A stretch of 37,297 bases of DNA from Chloroflexota bacterium. GTDB lineage: Bacteria; Chloroflexota; UBA11872; VXOZ01. Where the stretch lies: the NCBI GenBank assembly GCA_028874195.1, contig JAPPLM010000069.1, forward strand, positions 1 through 37,297. The letters are read 5' to 3'. Made by a program: the position numbers and the translations under genes. The notes under the pieces were generated by a model. The model worked only from the letters and a program-made list of their open reading frames with translations, ran no database searches and was not told the origin of the DNA. Every line of letters begins with the position of its first letter. Positions within the stretch are counted from its first letter, which is position 1. Below are positions 8,246 to 16,277 of the stretch, piece by piece.

Positions 8246-9262
8246 ATGTCAGACCGGAACCCCAACAAGCCCCCGCTTTCCAACGACTCGCTCGATCTCA
8301 TCCCAACGACCGAGTTTCGCGGGCCCAGGCTCACCTTCGACTTTCCCGACCTGGAAATCGGCATTGCCGAATACGCTGAAGGCCCCACGGGCTGCACGGT
8401 GTTCGCGTTCGGCCACAGCGCCGTCGCCGCCGTGGACATTCGCGGCGGCGCGCACGCCACGCTCTACACCGAGCCGCTGCAGAACGGCGAAGGCAAACTG
8501 GACGCCATCTGTTTGGCCGGCGGCTCGTTCTACGGCCTGGAAGCGGCCGCGGGCGTGGCGGCGGAGTTGCTCGCCCAGCGCGCTTACTCGCCCCACTGGG
8601 GCAATATCGCGCTCGTTTCCGGGGCCATCATCTACGACTACGGCCCCCGCGCCAACGCCGTCTACCCGGACAAAGCCCTCGGCCGCGCGGCGCTCAAGGC
8701 GGCGCGGCCGGGGGTCTTTCCGCTCGGTCCCCGCGGCGCGGGACGTTCGGCGACCGTCGGCAAGTGGCTGCAGAAACCCTACCGCAGCGAGCGCGCCGGC
8801 CAGGGCGGCGCGTTCCGTGAAGCCGAGGGCGTGAAAGTAGCCGTCTTCACGGTGGTGAACGCCGTGGGCGCTATCCTCAATCGCCACAGTCGCGTGGTGC
8901 GGGGCTCGCTGGACCCGCGCACGGGCGAAAGGCCGCGCGTGGCCGACGCCGGTCTGCCAGCGCCGCCTCCGCCGGGCAACACCACGCTCACCGTCGTGGT
9001 CACGAACCAAATCCTGGGCGGCTGGTCGCTGCGCCAACTCGCCCGCCACGTGCACACCTCCATGGCGCGGGCCATCGAACCGCTGCACACCATCTCCGAC
9101 GGCGACGTGCTCTACGCCGTCACGACAAACGCCATACCCCAAGCGGAGGGCTTGAACGAATACGTCCTCAGCGCGCTCGCCTCGGAAACCGCCTGGGACG
9201 CGGTGCTGGCGTCGTTCGGCGACGAGGAGAGTCCTCGCGCCGGTGAAAGCGATCCCTATTGA
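8246..9262 (+). CDS. P1/S58 family peptidase (DmpA-like aminopeptidase)
   Basis: Member of the DmpA/BapA family of self-cleaving N-terminal-nucleophile peptidases that act on D-amino-acid or beta-amino-acid amides and peptides. The 338-aa product has the typical GPTGCTVFAF segment, GGAHATL near residue 68, CLAGGSFYGLEAAAGVA (residues 89-105), VGAILN, and the cleavage-site region GNTTLTVVVTN around residues 244-254. Thr246 or Thr247 would become the N-terminal nucleophile after autoproteolysis; related enzymes use Ser or Thr there. The length fits. The gene stands alone. Family assignment is firm; the natural substrate is not known. Confidence 0.85.
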   Translation: MSDRNPNKPPLSNDSLDLIPTTEFRGPRLTFDFPDLEIGIAEYAEGPTGCTVFAFGHSAVAAVDIRGGAHATLYTEPLQNGEGKLDAICLAGGSFYGLEAAAGVAAELLAQRAYSPHWGNIALVSGAIIYDYGPRANAVYPDKALGRAALKAARPGVFPLGPRGAGRSATVGKWLQKPYRSERAGQGGAFREAEGVKVAVFTVVNAVGAILNRHSRVVRGSLDPRTGERPRVADAGLPAPPPPGNTTLTVVVTNQILGGWSLRQLARHVHTSMARAIEPLHTISDGDVLYAVTTNAIPQAEGLNEYVLSALASETAWDAVLASFGDEESPRAGESDPY

Positions 9263-9860
9263 ATTGGCTTGCCCCGGACCTGGGACCTTTGCGCGGCCCT
9301 CGCCAAAGCGAGATACTCCCCTCCCTTTGGAGAGAATGCTAGAACCTGCCCCCGTGCGCCGGATACACAGTATCGGATGGTACGGGGGTGAGGGGAATTC
9401 TTGCGTATCCGCGCGGTCCGCATTCACACCAATTTTCGCCGGTGGGAATTAGTAGTTTTGGCTTGGGGTGGCCAGAGGTGAGGCACGTGATCGTCCCTAG
9501 GTCTGCGCCAACTCTCATTTGTCATTCTGAGGAGCCCTTCGGCAAGCTCAGGATGAACTCCGCGACAAAGAATCTGGAATCGGGAGCTTTTTGGATTCCG
9601 CGAACATCGCTCGACGCTGCGCTCGGAATTGTAAGTGTTGACTAATTCCCTCGCCGGTAGCGCTTGCACTCGTTCTAACGGTTTGATACACTATACGTCA
9701 GGCTGACAGGCGTATGCCTGTGCTGCTCTGCGCAGCGCGGGTGCGAGAAAAGGTCGGTTGGCCATATCCGAGGTAATGTACTGTGTTGCCGGCGGTCGGG
9801 TCGGAGATCAGCACCCAAGTCTGCGGTCTGGGCGGCGCGGCGTTTGGCCGCACGTGCCCC
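9263..9860. other. Non-coding region upstream of the tandem secreted-protein genes
   Basis: No credible gene is seen. It holds a dispersed repeat at 9522-9600, the motif GGAATTGTAAGTGT at 9626-9639 (also at 37247-37260), and from about 9750 a sequence loosely homologous to the region in front of the second tandem gene (11990-12117). That similarity includes a diverged version of the 58-nt element at about 9787-9841. Confidence 0.5.
9522..9600. repeat. Dispersed repeat (TCATTCTGAG family)
   Basis: TCATTCTGAGGAGCCCTTCG followed by GCAAGCTCAGGATGAA and AAGAATCTGGAATC forms an imperfect inverted repeat. A related piece (TGTCACTCCGAGCGCAGCG, then GAATCT) lies at 19936-19965. Confidence 0.45.
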
Positions 9861-9888
9861 TTGCATTGCGCGGGCGGTCTGGTACACT
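9861..9888 (+). promoter_or_regulatory. Promoter of the first tandem secreted-protein gene
   Basis: TTGCAT (9861-9866), 16 bp, TACACT (9883-9888). The same TTGCxx/TACACT pair stands before all three tandem genes, and in each the last base of the -10 is exactly 305 nt before the first base of the GTG start. That conservation supports it as a true promoter. Confidence 0.65.
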
Positions 9889-9933
9889 GCTAAGGAAGCT
9901 GGCAGAGCGCGCGTCCATGGTGCGGAACACCGC

Positions 9934-10192
9934 GGGCGCGGAGCGAAGTCAGCCGGTTGTGTTTCGTATCAACATACCGTGCTATTGGCGTCAACGGTCA
10001 GGTCAGCAATGATCACCCTGGTCTGCCACCTGGGGAGTGTGACGTACACCCACGATTTCCCCTCAGCGCGGGATAGTCATTTAAGAAGGGAGAGTATGCA
10101 TGCACGCGCCGGAATAGCCCGGTATTGGGTGTCTATTTGAGATTTCGACTTCTGCTTCTGTGAAGCAGACGTTCTAGTGAAAGGAAAGGAAT
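9934..10192 (+). ncRNA. Conserved structured leader, copy 1
   Basis: This part of the 5' untranslated RNA is identical to 12192-12450 and clearly homologous to 14380-14652. Visible helices include AGCCGGT with ACCGtGCT (9951-9957 and 9976-9983), TCAGGT with ACCTGG (9998-10003 and 10028-10033), and TCTGCTTC-TGT-GAAGCAGA (10151-10169) just before the ribosome site AAGGAAAGGA. Against the third copy, helix 1 shows a G-C to A-U swap and helix 2 a G-U to G-C swap, both keeping pairing. I cannot match it to a known riboswitch class. It is a candidate cis-regulatory RNA. Confidence 0.55.
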
Positions 10193-11776
10193 GTGAGACC
10201 TTTGTCTCGTTTCTTGAGCGTGTTCCTAGCACTCGTATTGTTGGCCACCAGCTTCCTCGTGGCGTCGGCGCACACTGGTGATCCCACCGCGAAGATCACG
10301 ATCGCCCGTGTGGATACCGCGAGTGACGTGCACGTCGGCACGAAGCTGAAGTTCCTCGTCATCGTCGAGCGGGGCGGCCATGATCTCCTCAACACGATTG
10401 TGATTCGCAGCGTGCATCGTCAGGATGATGATGAAGCACCTACGAACGCATTTGATAACGATACGTTTAGCGCTCCGGGTGTGAACCTAGGCACGGCCTC
10501 GGGAGTCGCAGCGGGTACTGGCGCGGAGGGTGCCTTTCAAGCTACTGATCCTGCGCTAACTACTGCCAACCCCGTCGGGACCATTGCCGAGTTCACGTAT
10601 ACGGTTCTGTCTGGAGAATTGGGCAGCGCGAAGCAGCGCAATATCCCCGTTCAGTTTGAGCTCGTTATCATTGGCGGTCTTGATGCTGGCGGCGACAACC
10701 CTCATGCGATCAATGCTGACTCTACCGGTGATGGAGATAACGACGCCCTTGTGATCAAGAGCAACACCGTCAACGTACTCGTGACCAAGGATCCGGGCAC
10801 CGGTGACGGCGCTTCGCAAGTGACGTTGAACGTCTCCATGGCCCGGCCTGACGAGATCGCCGCGGGCGAGAAGGTCAAGTTCACGGTGAGCACGGAGACC
10901 GGCAAGTATGGGTTTGGCCCGAAGCCGCTCATCATCAGCAAGCAGTTGTACGACGACGATGGTGACAAGGACGGCGGGATGGTTGCCGTGGCGGTGTTCA
11001 CTTTGGCGGATCTGCAGAGCAACTCTGTGAGCGCCGAGGCTTCCAAGGAATACACGCTGGTGCAGGATGACATCGATGCCTCGAAGGTCGAGTTCTCCTA
11101 CGCCCTCGAAATCGCGGCTGCCGACCTGGATGGCGAACCTGCCAACTATGCCACTGACAAGACCCAGAAGGGCACCTTCAACCTGGCGCCTCCGGCTCCT
11201 GTGGCCACGCCGAGCCCGTATCTCTACATGACTGATGCGGCGAAGGTGGAGGAAATCGGTGGCGGCACCGCCATCGTGGTCACCCGGTTGGATACCATGA
11301 CGACCACCACCCTGACGCTTGGCACGCTCAGCGGCGGCGGCGCGCTCTTGCCGCGTGACAGCGGCTACATCCGCGACGAGAGCCGCGGCCAGACCTATGC
11401 CGTGGTGCGGCGCGCGTCTGACAACATGGTTGTGCGTGTGTGGATCTCCTCCAATAGCGAGTGGGTGCCCCACGTGCCCTGGGCCAATGTCATAGCGTTC
11501 TACAACGTGCCGGCAGCAGTCTTGAACGCCATTCCGTTGGACGATTCCATGCCGGAAGTCGACCAACTGGTTGACGTGGGTGGCGACTACTACGTGTACA
11601 GGGATAGGGCGTGGCGCCATATCCCCAACCTCTCCACGTTCCGGGCGGAAGGCTTCTACTGGTGCGACTTGACGACCGCGCACTCAGGCCACGCAGCGGC
11701 ATCGTCAACAGCGACGCCTCTCCCGTCCAAGGTAGGGCCCCCAACCGAGGGCTATCCGGCGTGCCGGGGGATGTAG
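10193..11776 (+). CDS. Secreted tandem-family protein, copy 1 (unknown function)
   Basis: A 527-aa exported protein of unknown function. A signal peptide (MRPLSRF, a hydrophobic core, then VASA at 23-26) suggests cleavage before HTGDP. Two beta-rich, Ig-like segments follow at about 32-195 and 205-335. A Pro-rich linker near 338-350 leads to a C-terminal domain with GYIRDESRGQTYAVVRR and a closing motif, RAWRHIPNLSTFRAEGFYWC. This IP..TF..eGF.W pattern recalls short repeats of bacterial surface proteins. The only two cysteines (YWCD and YPACR) may form a disulfide. The start is GTG after AAGGAAAGGA; the ATG two bases earlier runs straight into TGA. It is identical to the gene at 12451 and related to the one at 14653. 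There is no membrane anchor, so it is probably secreted or wall-associated. Confidence 0.75.
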   Translation: MRPLSRFLSVFLALVLLATSFLVASAHTGDPTAKITIARVDTASDVHVGTKLKFLVIVERGGHDLLNTIVIRSVHRQDDDEAPTNAFDNDTFSAPGVNLGTASGVAAGTGAEGAFQATDPALTTANPVGTIAEFTYTVLSGELGSAKQRNIPVQFELVIIGGLDAGGDNPHAINADSTGDGDNDALVIKSNTVNVLVTKDPGTGDGASQVTLNVSMARPDEIAAGEKVKFTVSTETGKYGFGPKPLIISKQLYDDDGDKDGGMVAVAVFTLADLQSNSVSAEASKEYTLVQDDIDASKVEFSYALEIAAADLDGEPANYATDKTQKGTFNLAPPAPVATPSPYLYMTDAAKVEEIGGGTAIVVTRLDTMTTTTLTLGTLSGGGALLPRDSGYIRDESRGQTYAVVRRASDNMVVRVWISSNSEWVPHVPWANVIAFYNVPAAVLNAIPLDDSMPEVDQLVDVGGDYYVYRDRAWRHIPNLSTFRAEGFYWCDLTTAHSGHAAASSTATPLPSKVGPPTEGYPACRGM

Positions 11777-11916
11777 TCGCGGAGTAAAGATGCATTGAAG
11801 CTGTATGGGCGATCACAATGTCACACATCAGTGTTATCAGTGACCGGGAAGGCAACAGCGTGATGACCGCGCGCTAGCGGACCCGGGGGTCTGTACAGTC
11901 TCCTTATGCTACGGCG

Positions 11917-11955
11917 AGAGCCGGTGTCTGTGGCAGGACACCGGCTCTTGTGTTT
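11917..11955 (+). terminator. Intrinsic terminator, tandem gene 1
   Basis: AGAGCCGGTGTC (11917-11928) pairs perfectly with GACACCGGCTCT (11937-11948) across an 8-nt loop, followed by TGTGTTT. It is inside the repeated unit. Confidence 0.85.
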
Positions 11956-12042
11956 AACTTGAGCGCGGCGCCGCCGGCCCAGATGCCCTATCCCTGGGGG
12001 GAAGGTTGGTTGGCTCTGACCCTGGCAGTAAGCGATGCCAGA

Positions 12043-12100
12043 GGCGTCAACGGTCCGGGCGGAGAGGATCACCCTAGGCTCCATGCCGGGCGGTTTGACG
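12043..12100 (+). repeat. 58-nt element upstream of promoter 2
   Basis: This 58-nt stretch aligns without gaps to 12245-12302, inside the leader of the same gene, with 42 identical positions by my count, including the first 13 (GGCGTCAACGGTC), GATCACCCT and the final TGACG. It lies just upstream of the promoter, so it is found once on each side of the start point. Its role is unknown. Confidence 0.5.
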
Positions 12101-12117
12101 TTTTTCGTGTCTGCCTC

Positions 12118-12146
12118 TTGCACTGCCTGAGGCGGATTGTTACACT
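12118..12146 (+). promoter_or_regulatory. Promoter of the second tandem secreted-protein gene
   Basis: TTGCAC (12118-12123), 17 bp, TACACT (12141-12146). It lies outside the identical repeat, in sequence that differs from promoter 1, yet keeps the same two boxes and the same 305-nt distance to the GTG start. Confidence 0.65.
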
Positions 12147-12191
12147 GTAGGGCAGGCTGGCGTGCGCGCGCCCGTGATTAAGAGACGCCGT

Positions 12192-12450
12192 GGGCGCGGA
12201 GCGAAGTCAGCCGGTTGTGTTTCGTATCAACATACCGTGCTATTGGCGTCAACGGTCAGGTCAGCAATGATCACCCTGGTCTGCCACCTGGGGAGTGTGA
12301 CGTACACCCACGATTTCCCCTCAGCGCGGGATAGTCATTTAAGAAGGGAGAGTATGCATGCACGCGCCGGAATAGCCCGGTATTGGGTGTCTATTTGAGA
12401 TTTCGACTTCTGCTTCTGTGAAGCAGACGTTCTAGTGAAAGGAAAGGAAT
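12192..12450 (+). ncRNA. Conserved structured leader, copy 2
   Basis: Identical to the leader at 9934-10192, with the same helices (for example TCTGCTTC-TGT-GAAGCAGA at 12409-12427). It contains a second version of the 58-nt element (12245-12302). Confidence 0.55.
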
Positions 12451-14034
12451 GTGAGACCTTTGTCTCGTTTCTTGAGCGTGTTCCTAGCACTCGTATTGTT
12501 GGCCACCAGCTTCCTCGTGGCGTCGGCGCACACTGGTGATCCCACCGCGAAGATCACGATCGCCCGTGTGGATACCGCGAGTGACGTGCACGTCGGCACG
12601 AAGCTGAAGTTCCTCGTCATCGTCGAGCGGGGCGGCCATGATCTCCTCAACACGATTGTGATTCGCAGCGTGCATCGTCAGGATGATGATGAAGCACCTA
12701 CGAACGCATTTGATAACGATACGTTTAGCGCTCCGGGTGTGAACCTAGGCACGGCCTCGGGAGTCGCAGCGGGTACTGGCGCGGAGGGTGCCTTTCAAGC
12801 TACTGATCCTGCGCTAACTACTGCCAACCCCGTCGGGACCATTGCCGAGTTCACGTATACGGTTCTGTCTGGAGAATTGGGCAGCGCGAAGCAGCGCAAT
12901 ATCCCCGTTCAGTTTGAGCTCGTTATCATTGGCGGTCTTGATGCTGGCGGCGACAACCCTCATGCGATCAATGCTGACTCTACCGGTGATGGAGATAACG
13001 ACGCCCTTGTGATCAAGAGCAACACCGTCAACGTACTCGTGACCAAGGATCCGGGCACCGGTGACGGCGCTTCGCAAGTGACGTTGAACGTCTCCATGGC
13101 CCGGCCTGACGAGATCGCCGCGGGCGAGAAGGTCAAGTTCACGGTGAGCACGGAGACCGGCAAGTATGGGTTTGGCCCGAAGCCGCTCATCATCAGCAAG
13201 CAGTTGTACGACGACGATGGTGACAAGGACGGCGGGATGGTTGCCGTGGCGGTGTTCACTTTGGCGGATCTGCAGAGCAACTCTGTGAGCGCCGAGGCTT
13301 CCAAGGAATACACGCTGGTGCAGGATGACATCGATGCCTCGAAGGTCGAGTTCTCCTACGCCCTCGAAATCGCGGCTGCCGACCTGGATGGCGAACCTGC
13401 CAACTATGCCACTGACAAGACCCAGAAGGGCACCTTCAACCTGGCGCCTCCGGCTCCTGTGGCCACGCCGAGCCCGTATCTCTACATGACTGATGCGGCG
13501 AAGGTGGAGGAAATCGGTGGCGGCACCGCCATCGTGGTCACCCGGTTGGATACCATGACGACCACCACCCTGACGCTTGGCACGCTCAGCGGCGGCGGCG
13601 CGCTCTTGCCGCGTGACAGCGGCTACATCCGCGACGAGAGCCGCGGCCAGACCTATGCCGTGGTGCGGCGCGCGTCTGACAACATGGTTGTGCGTGTGTG
13701 GATCTCCTCCAATAGCGAGTGGGTGCCCCACGTGCCCTGGGCCAATGTCATAGCGTTCTACAACGTGCCGGCAGCAGTCTTGAACGCCATTCCGTTGGAC
13801 GATTCCATGCCGGAAGTCGACCAACTGGTTGACGTGGGTGGCGACTACTACGTGTACAGGGATAGGGCGTGGCGCCATATCCCCAACCTCTCCACGTTCC
13901 GGGCGGAAGGCTTCTACTGGTGCGACTTGACGACCGCGCACTCAGGCCACGCAGCGGCATCGTCAACAGCGACGCCTCTCCCGTCCAAGGTAGGGCCCCC
14001 AACCGAGGGCTATCCGGCGTGCCGGGGGATGTAG
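12451..14034 (+). CDS. Secreted tandem-family protein, copy 2 (unknown function)
   Basis: The 527-aa product is identical to that of the gene at 10193, down to silent positions: signal peptide to residue 26, two Ig-like segments, a Pro-rich linker and a C-terminal IP..TF..eGFYWC domain with the only two cysteines. It starts at GTG behind AAGGAAAGGA. It has its own promoter outside the repeat (12118-12146), so both copies can be expressed and may differ in strength. Two identical genes may give higher dosage or act as a reservoir for recombination with the diverged third copy. No enzymatic motif is visible. Confidence 0.75.
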   Translation: MRPLSRFLSVFLALVLLATSFLVASAHTGDPTAKITIARVDTASDVHVGTKLKFLVIVERGGHDLLNTIVIRSVHRQDDDEAPTNAFDNDTFSAPGVNLGTASGVAAGTGAEGAFQATDPALTTANPVGTIAEFTYTVLSGELGSAKQRNIPVQFELVIIGGLDAGGDNPHAINADSTGDGDNDALVIKSNTVNVLVTKDPGTGDGASQVTLNVSMARPDEIAAGEKVKFTVSTETGKYGFGPKPLIISKQLYDDDGDKDGGMVAVAVFTLADLQSNSVSAEASKEYTLVQDDIDASKVEFSYALEIAAADLDGEPANYATDKTQKGTFNLAPPAPVATPSPYLYMTDAAKVEEIGGGTAIVVTRLDTMTTTTLTLGTLSGGGALLPRDSGYIRDESRGQTYAVVRRASDNMVVRVWISSNSEWVPHVPWANVIAFYNVPAAVLNAIPLDDSMPEVDQLVDVGGDYYVYRDRAWRHIPNLSTFRAEGFYWCDLTTAHSGHAAASSTATPLPSKVGPPTEGYPACRGM

Positions 14035-14174
14035 TCGCGGAGTAAAGATGCATTGAAGCTGTATGGGCGATCACAATGTCACACATCAGTGTTATCAGTG
14101 ACCGGGAAGGCAACAGCGTGATGACCGCGCGCTAGCGGACCCGGGGGTCTGTACAGTCTCCTTATGCTACGGCG

Positions 14175-14213
14175 AGAGCCGGTGTCTGTGGCAGGACACC
14201 GGCTCTTGTGTTT
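14175..14213 (+). terminator. Intrinsic terminator, tandem gene 2
   Basis: Same 12-bp stem (AGAGCCGGTGTC and its complement) and T-rich tail as at 11917-11955, being part of the repeat unit. Confidence 0.85.
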
Positions 14214-14240
14214 AATGTTTAAGCAACTCTCGCAAATCCG

Positions 14241-14280
14241 GTCCCCTCACCCCGGCCCGCTCCCAGCGGGAGAGGGAGCG
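14241..14280. repeat. Dispersed repeat (TCCCCTCACCCCGGCC type)
   Basis: GTCCCCTCACCCCGGCCCGC followed by TCCCAGCGGGAGAGGGAGCG contains CGCTCCC opposite GGGAGcGg-type arms. It resembles short interspersed repeats common in bacterial genomes. It lies only upstream of the third tandem gene. Confidence 0.45.
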
Positions 14281-14319
14281 GAAGGCGGAGGTGGGCGCTT
14301 GTTGCGGCGTGCGAATCTC

Positions 14320-14348
14320 TTGCGGCGCGGGCGGTGGTCTGCTACACT
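14320..14348 (+). promoter_or_regulatory. Promoter of the third tandem secreted-protein gene
   Basis: TTGCGG (14320-14325), 17 bp, TACACT (14343-14348). The -10 again ends exactly 305 nt before the GTG start, although the leader between them has small insertions and deletions compared with the other two copies. Confidence 0.65.
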
Positions 14349-14379
14349 TTTAACCAAGACTGGCGAAGGTACGCCCGCG

Positions 14380-14652
14380 CTGCCGGATACCGTGGGGGCA
14401 CAAAGAGGTCAGTAATATGTATTGTGTATCAACGTACTGCGCTCTTGGCGTCACCTGCCAGGTCAGCAACGATCCCCCTGGTCTACTACCTGGAGACTGT
14501 GAGGTTACTCACGATTCCGCCTCGGCGCGGGATAATCACCACTGAAGGGAGTGTGTTCACGCATGCGACGGGATAGCCCGGAATTAGGTGTCTCTTCCAA
14601 GTTTTTGTCTTCTGCTTCACGGAAGCAGACGTTCTAGTGAAAGGAAAGGACT
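14380..14652 (+). ncRNA. Conserved structured leader, copy 3 (diverged)
   Basis: Homologous to leaders 1 and 2 but with many substitutions. Helices are kept: CAGTA with TACTG (14410-14414 and 14435-14439), CCAGGT with ACCTGG (14458-14463 and 14488-14493), GTGAG-GTTA-CTCAC, and TCTGCTTC-ACG-GAAGCAGA (14611-14629), where the loop changed but the stem did not. The 58-nt element lies at 14447-14504. Confidence 0.55.
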
Positions 14653-16191
14653 GTGAGACCCTTGTCTCGTTTGTTTAGCGTCTTGCTGACGCTTATGCTG
14701 TTGAGCGTCTCGCTGCTAACGGTGTCCGCGCATGCTAGCACTGCTCACACTGAAACCAATCCAACGTACGGCGCCAGGGTGGTACTCACCCGTAATGACA
14801 GCAAGGACCCCGTACACCCCGGTACGCTATTGACGTTTAGTGTCTATGTGCAGCGTGGAAGCCAACATGGCATCCCCAGTACCGCTACACTTACGAGCCC
14901 TGGCAGTGCTTCAACGACAATCGGCGCAGCTCTTGTCGTCGGTGGCAGGGAAGCAATAACGAAGGAAATCGAGTATACCGTTCAGCCCTCTGACCTGGGC
15001 GGCGGGATACGGCGGGCTGCGCCTATCAGGTTCACGCTCACGTTCGAGCCGGTAGACACGGACGGCCGTAGTCTCTACGCAGATACTCACCCTGAAGCCG
15101 TCGTCATGAGCAACGAGTATCCTGTCATCATCACCAAGAAGAGTGAAGCCTCGAGTGGCGATGGCTCTGCCGAGGTGGAGATAGTCTTCAGTGTGGAGGA
15201 GCCGGATGTAATCGCCGAGGGTGAAAATGTCAAGTTCACTGTGTCGGCGGTCACCGGCAAATATGCGCTGGTGACCAAGCCGCTTATCGTTCGTAAGCGC
15301 TGGTATGACGAGAACGGCGAAAGGACCGGCCCTACAACTCACGCTCGAACAGTCATCATTCGGTATCTCGACACGAACGCAGTGAGTCCAGAGTATACGG
15401 CGACCTACGTCTTGACTGAAAGGGACGCTGATGCGGCGACGATCGAGTTCTTCTATGAGTTGACAATCGAGGATACCGACCTGAGAAATGCTGACGGTAC
15501 GTCAACCGATCTTGACGAAGACTATGAAGAGACCTTCAGGGGTTCCCACATTGTCGGTCAGAGGTTAGTGTCCGCGACACCAACACCGAGACCGACGCCT
15601 GCGGTAAGAATTGTCGGGAACACGAGCGCGGCGACGGTTACGGAGAGGGGAACCGACTACGTTCACGTTGACCGGCATGACGGAGGGCGAGACTTCATTT
15701 TGACACTCGGTTACCTTGCGCCCAACGGCGGCCGCGGCTTCAATCCGCGCGGCTACATCCGCGACGACGATTTGGCCCGGGGCGGCCAGACCTACGCCGT
15801 GGTGCGGCGCGAATCCGACAACAAGGTGGTGCGCATGTGGGTCTCCCCCGAAAGCCCCGAGCGGTTCCAGGTGCCGTGGGAAACTGTAAATCTGCCGCCC
15901 TACACGGTCCCGGTGAGCGTCTTGAGCACCATCCCCTTGGATGAAACGCGTCCGGTGGAGAACCAACTGGCGCGCCGCTTCGACGCCGGCAGCGATGGAC
16001 GCATCTACGTGTACCGGAACAACGCGTGGCATTGGATCCCCGATATTCCCACGTTCAAGGCGGAGGGCTTTTACTGGTGCGACGTGACCGCGGCCGACGT
16101 CGGTTTCTTCCGCCGCGCCAATATCGGAACCGCGTTGCCCAGGAGCGGCACTGCGGACGACCCGAACTATCCGGATTGCCACTCCAAATAG
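14653..16191 (+). CDS. Secreted tandem-family protein, copy 3 (diverged paralogue, unknown function)
   Basis: A 512-aa paralogue of the two preceding genes. The signal peptide begins with the same MRPLSR and ends in TVSA at 23-26. The middle part keeps the two Ig-like segments but is strongly diverged. Best-preserved stretches are KFTVSAVTGKYALVTKPLI and the C-terminal domain: GYIRDD, GGQTYAVVRRESDNKVVRMW, then NAWHWIPDIPTFKAEGFYWC. Again only two cysteines are present, in YWCD and YPDCH. The start is GTG behind AAGGAAAGGA. The higher conservation of the C-terminal domain suggests it does the shared job, while the Ig-like part may face different partners (inference). No anchor or enzyme motif is seen. 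Confidence 0.75.
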   Translation: MRPLSRLFSVLLTLMLLSVSLLTVSAHASTAHTETNPTYGARVVLTRNDSKDPVHPGTLLTFSVYVQRGSQHGIPSTATLTSPGSASTTIGAALVVGGREAITKEIEYTVQPSDLGGGIRRAAPIRFTLTFEPVDTDGRSLYADTHPEAVVMSNEYPVIITKKSEASSGDGSAEVEIVFSVEEPDVIAEGENVKFTVSAVTGKYALVTKPLIVRKRWYDENGERTGPTTHARTVIIRYLDTNAVSPEYTATYVLTERDADAATIEFFYELTIEDTDLRNADGTSTDLDEDYEETFRGSHIVGQRLVSATPTPRPTPAVRIVGNTSAATVTERGTDYVHVDRHDGGRDFILTLGYLAPNGGRGFNPRGYIRDDDLARGGQTYAVVRRESDNKVVRMWVSPESPERFQVPWETVNLPPYTVPVSVLSTIPLDETRPVENQLARRFDAGSDGRIYVYRNNAWHWIPDIPTFKAEGFYWCDVTAADVGFFRRANIGTALPRSGTADDPNYPDCHSK

Positions 16192-16277
16192 TGCGCGCTG
16201 ACCGTGAGGGCGCTGTTTGACCGCCGCGCGCTAGCGGTCACGGGAGGCCCCGCACAGCCTCGCTGAACGACAGCAAG

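Larger units (their letters stand above)
9934..11957 (+). repeat. 2,024-bp direct repeat, unit 1
   Basis: Positions 9934-11957 recur at 12192-14215 with an offset of 2,258 bp and no difference that I could find, covering leader, gene and terminator. The match starts after a mismatch at 9933/12191 and ends before one at 11958/14216. The units are separated by 234 bp of unrepeated sequence. No transposase or terminal inverted repeat is present. Confidence 0.9.
12192..14215 (+). repeat. 2,024-bp direct repeat, unit 2
   Basis: Second unit of the long direct repeat whose first unit is 9934-11957. The flanking upstream regions of the two units are homologous but clearly diverged, so the identity of the core points to recent gene conversion or a very recent copy event, unless the assembly is wrong. 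Confidence 0.9.

Noticed and set aside
8249-9427. Reverse-strand frame of 392 codons over the P1 peptidase gene
   Set aside because: The forward frame is an unmistakable DmpA-family protein; the reverse translation has no family features.
9934-10192. Known riboswitch (cobalamin, cyclic-di-GMP or cyclic-di-AMP) in the tandem-gene leaders
   Set aside because: I looked for the hallmark blocks of these classes and did not find them, so I describe it as an unassigned leader.
10556-11683. Reverse-strand frame of 375 codons inside the tandem genes, repeated at 12814-13941
   Set aside because: It is antisense to the secreted-protein gene, has no ribosome site and is absent from the diverged third copy, so it is a shadow frame.
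9934-14215. Insertion sequence or transposon as cause of the 2-kb repeat
   Set aside because: The unit encodes only the secreted protein, has no terminal inverted repeats and shows no target duplication at its ends.
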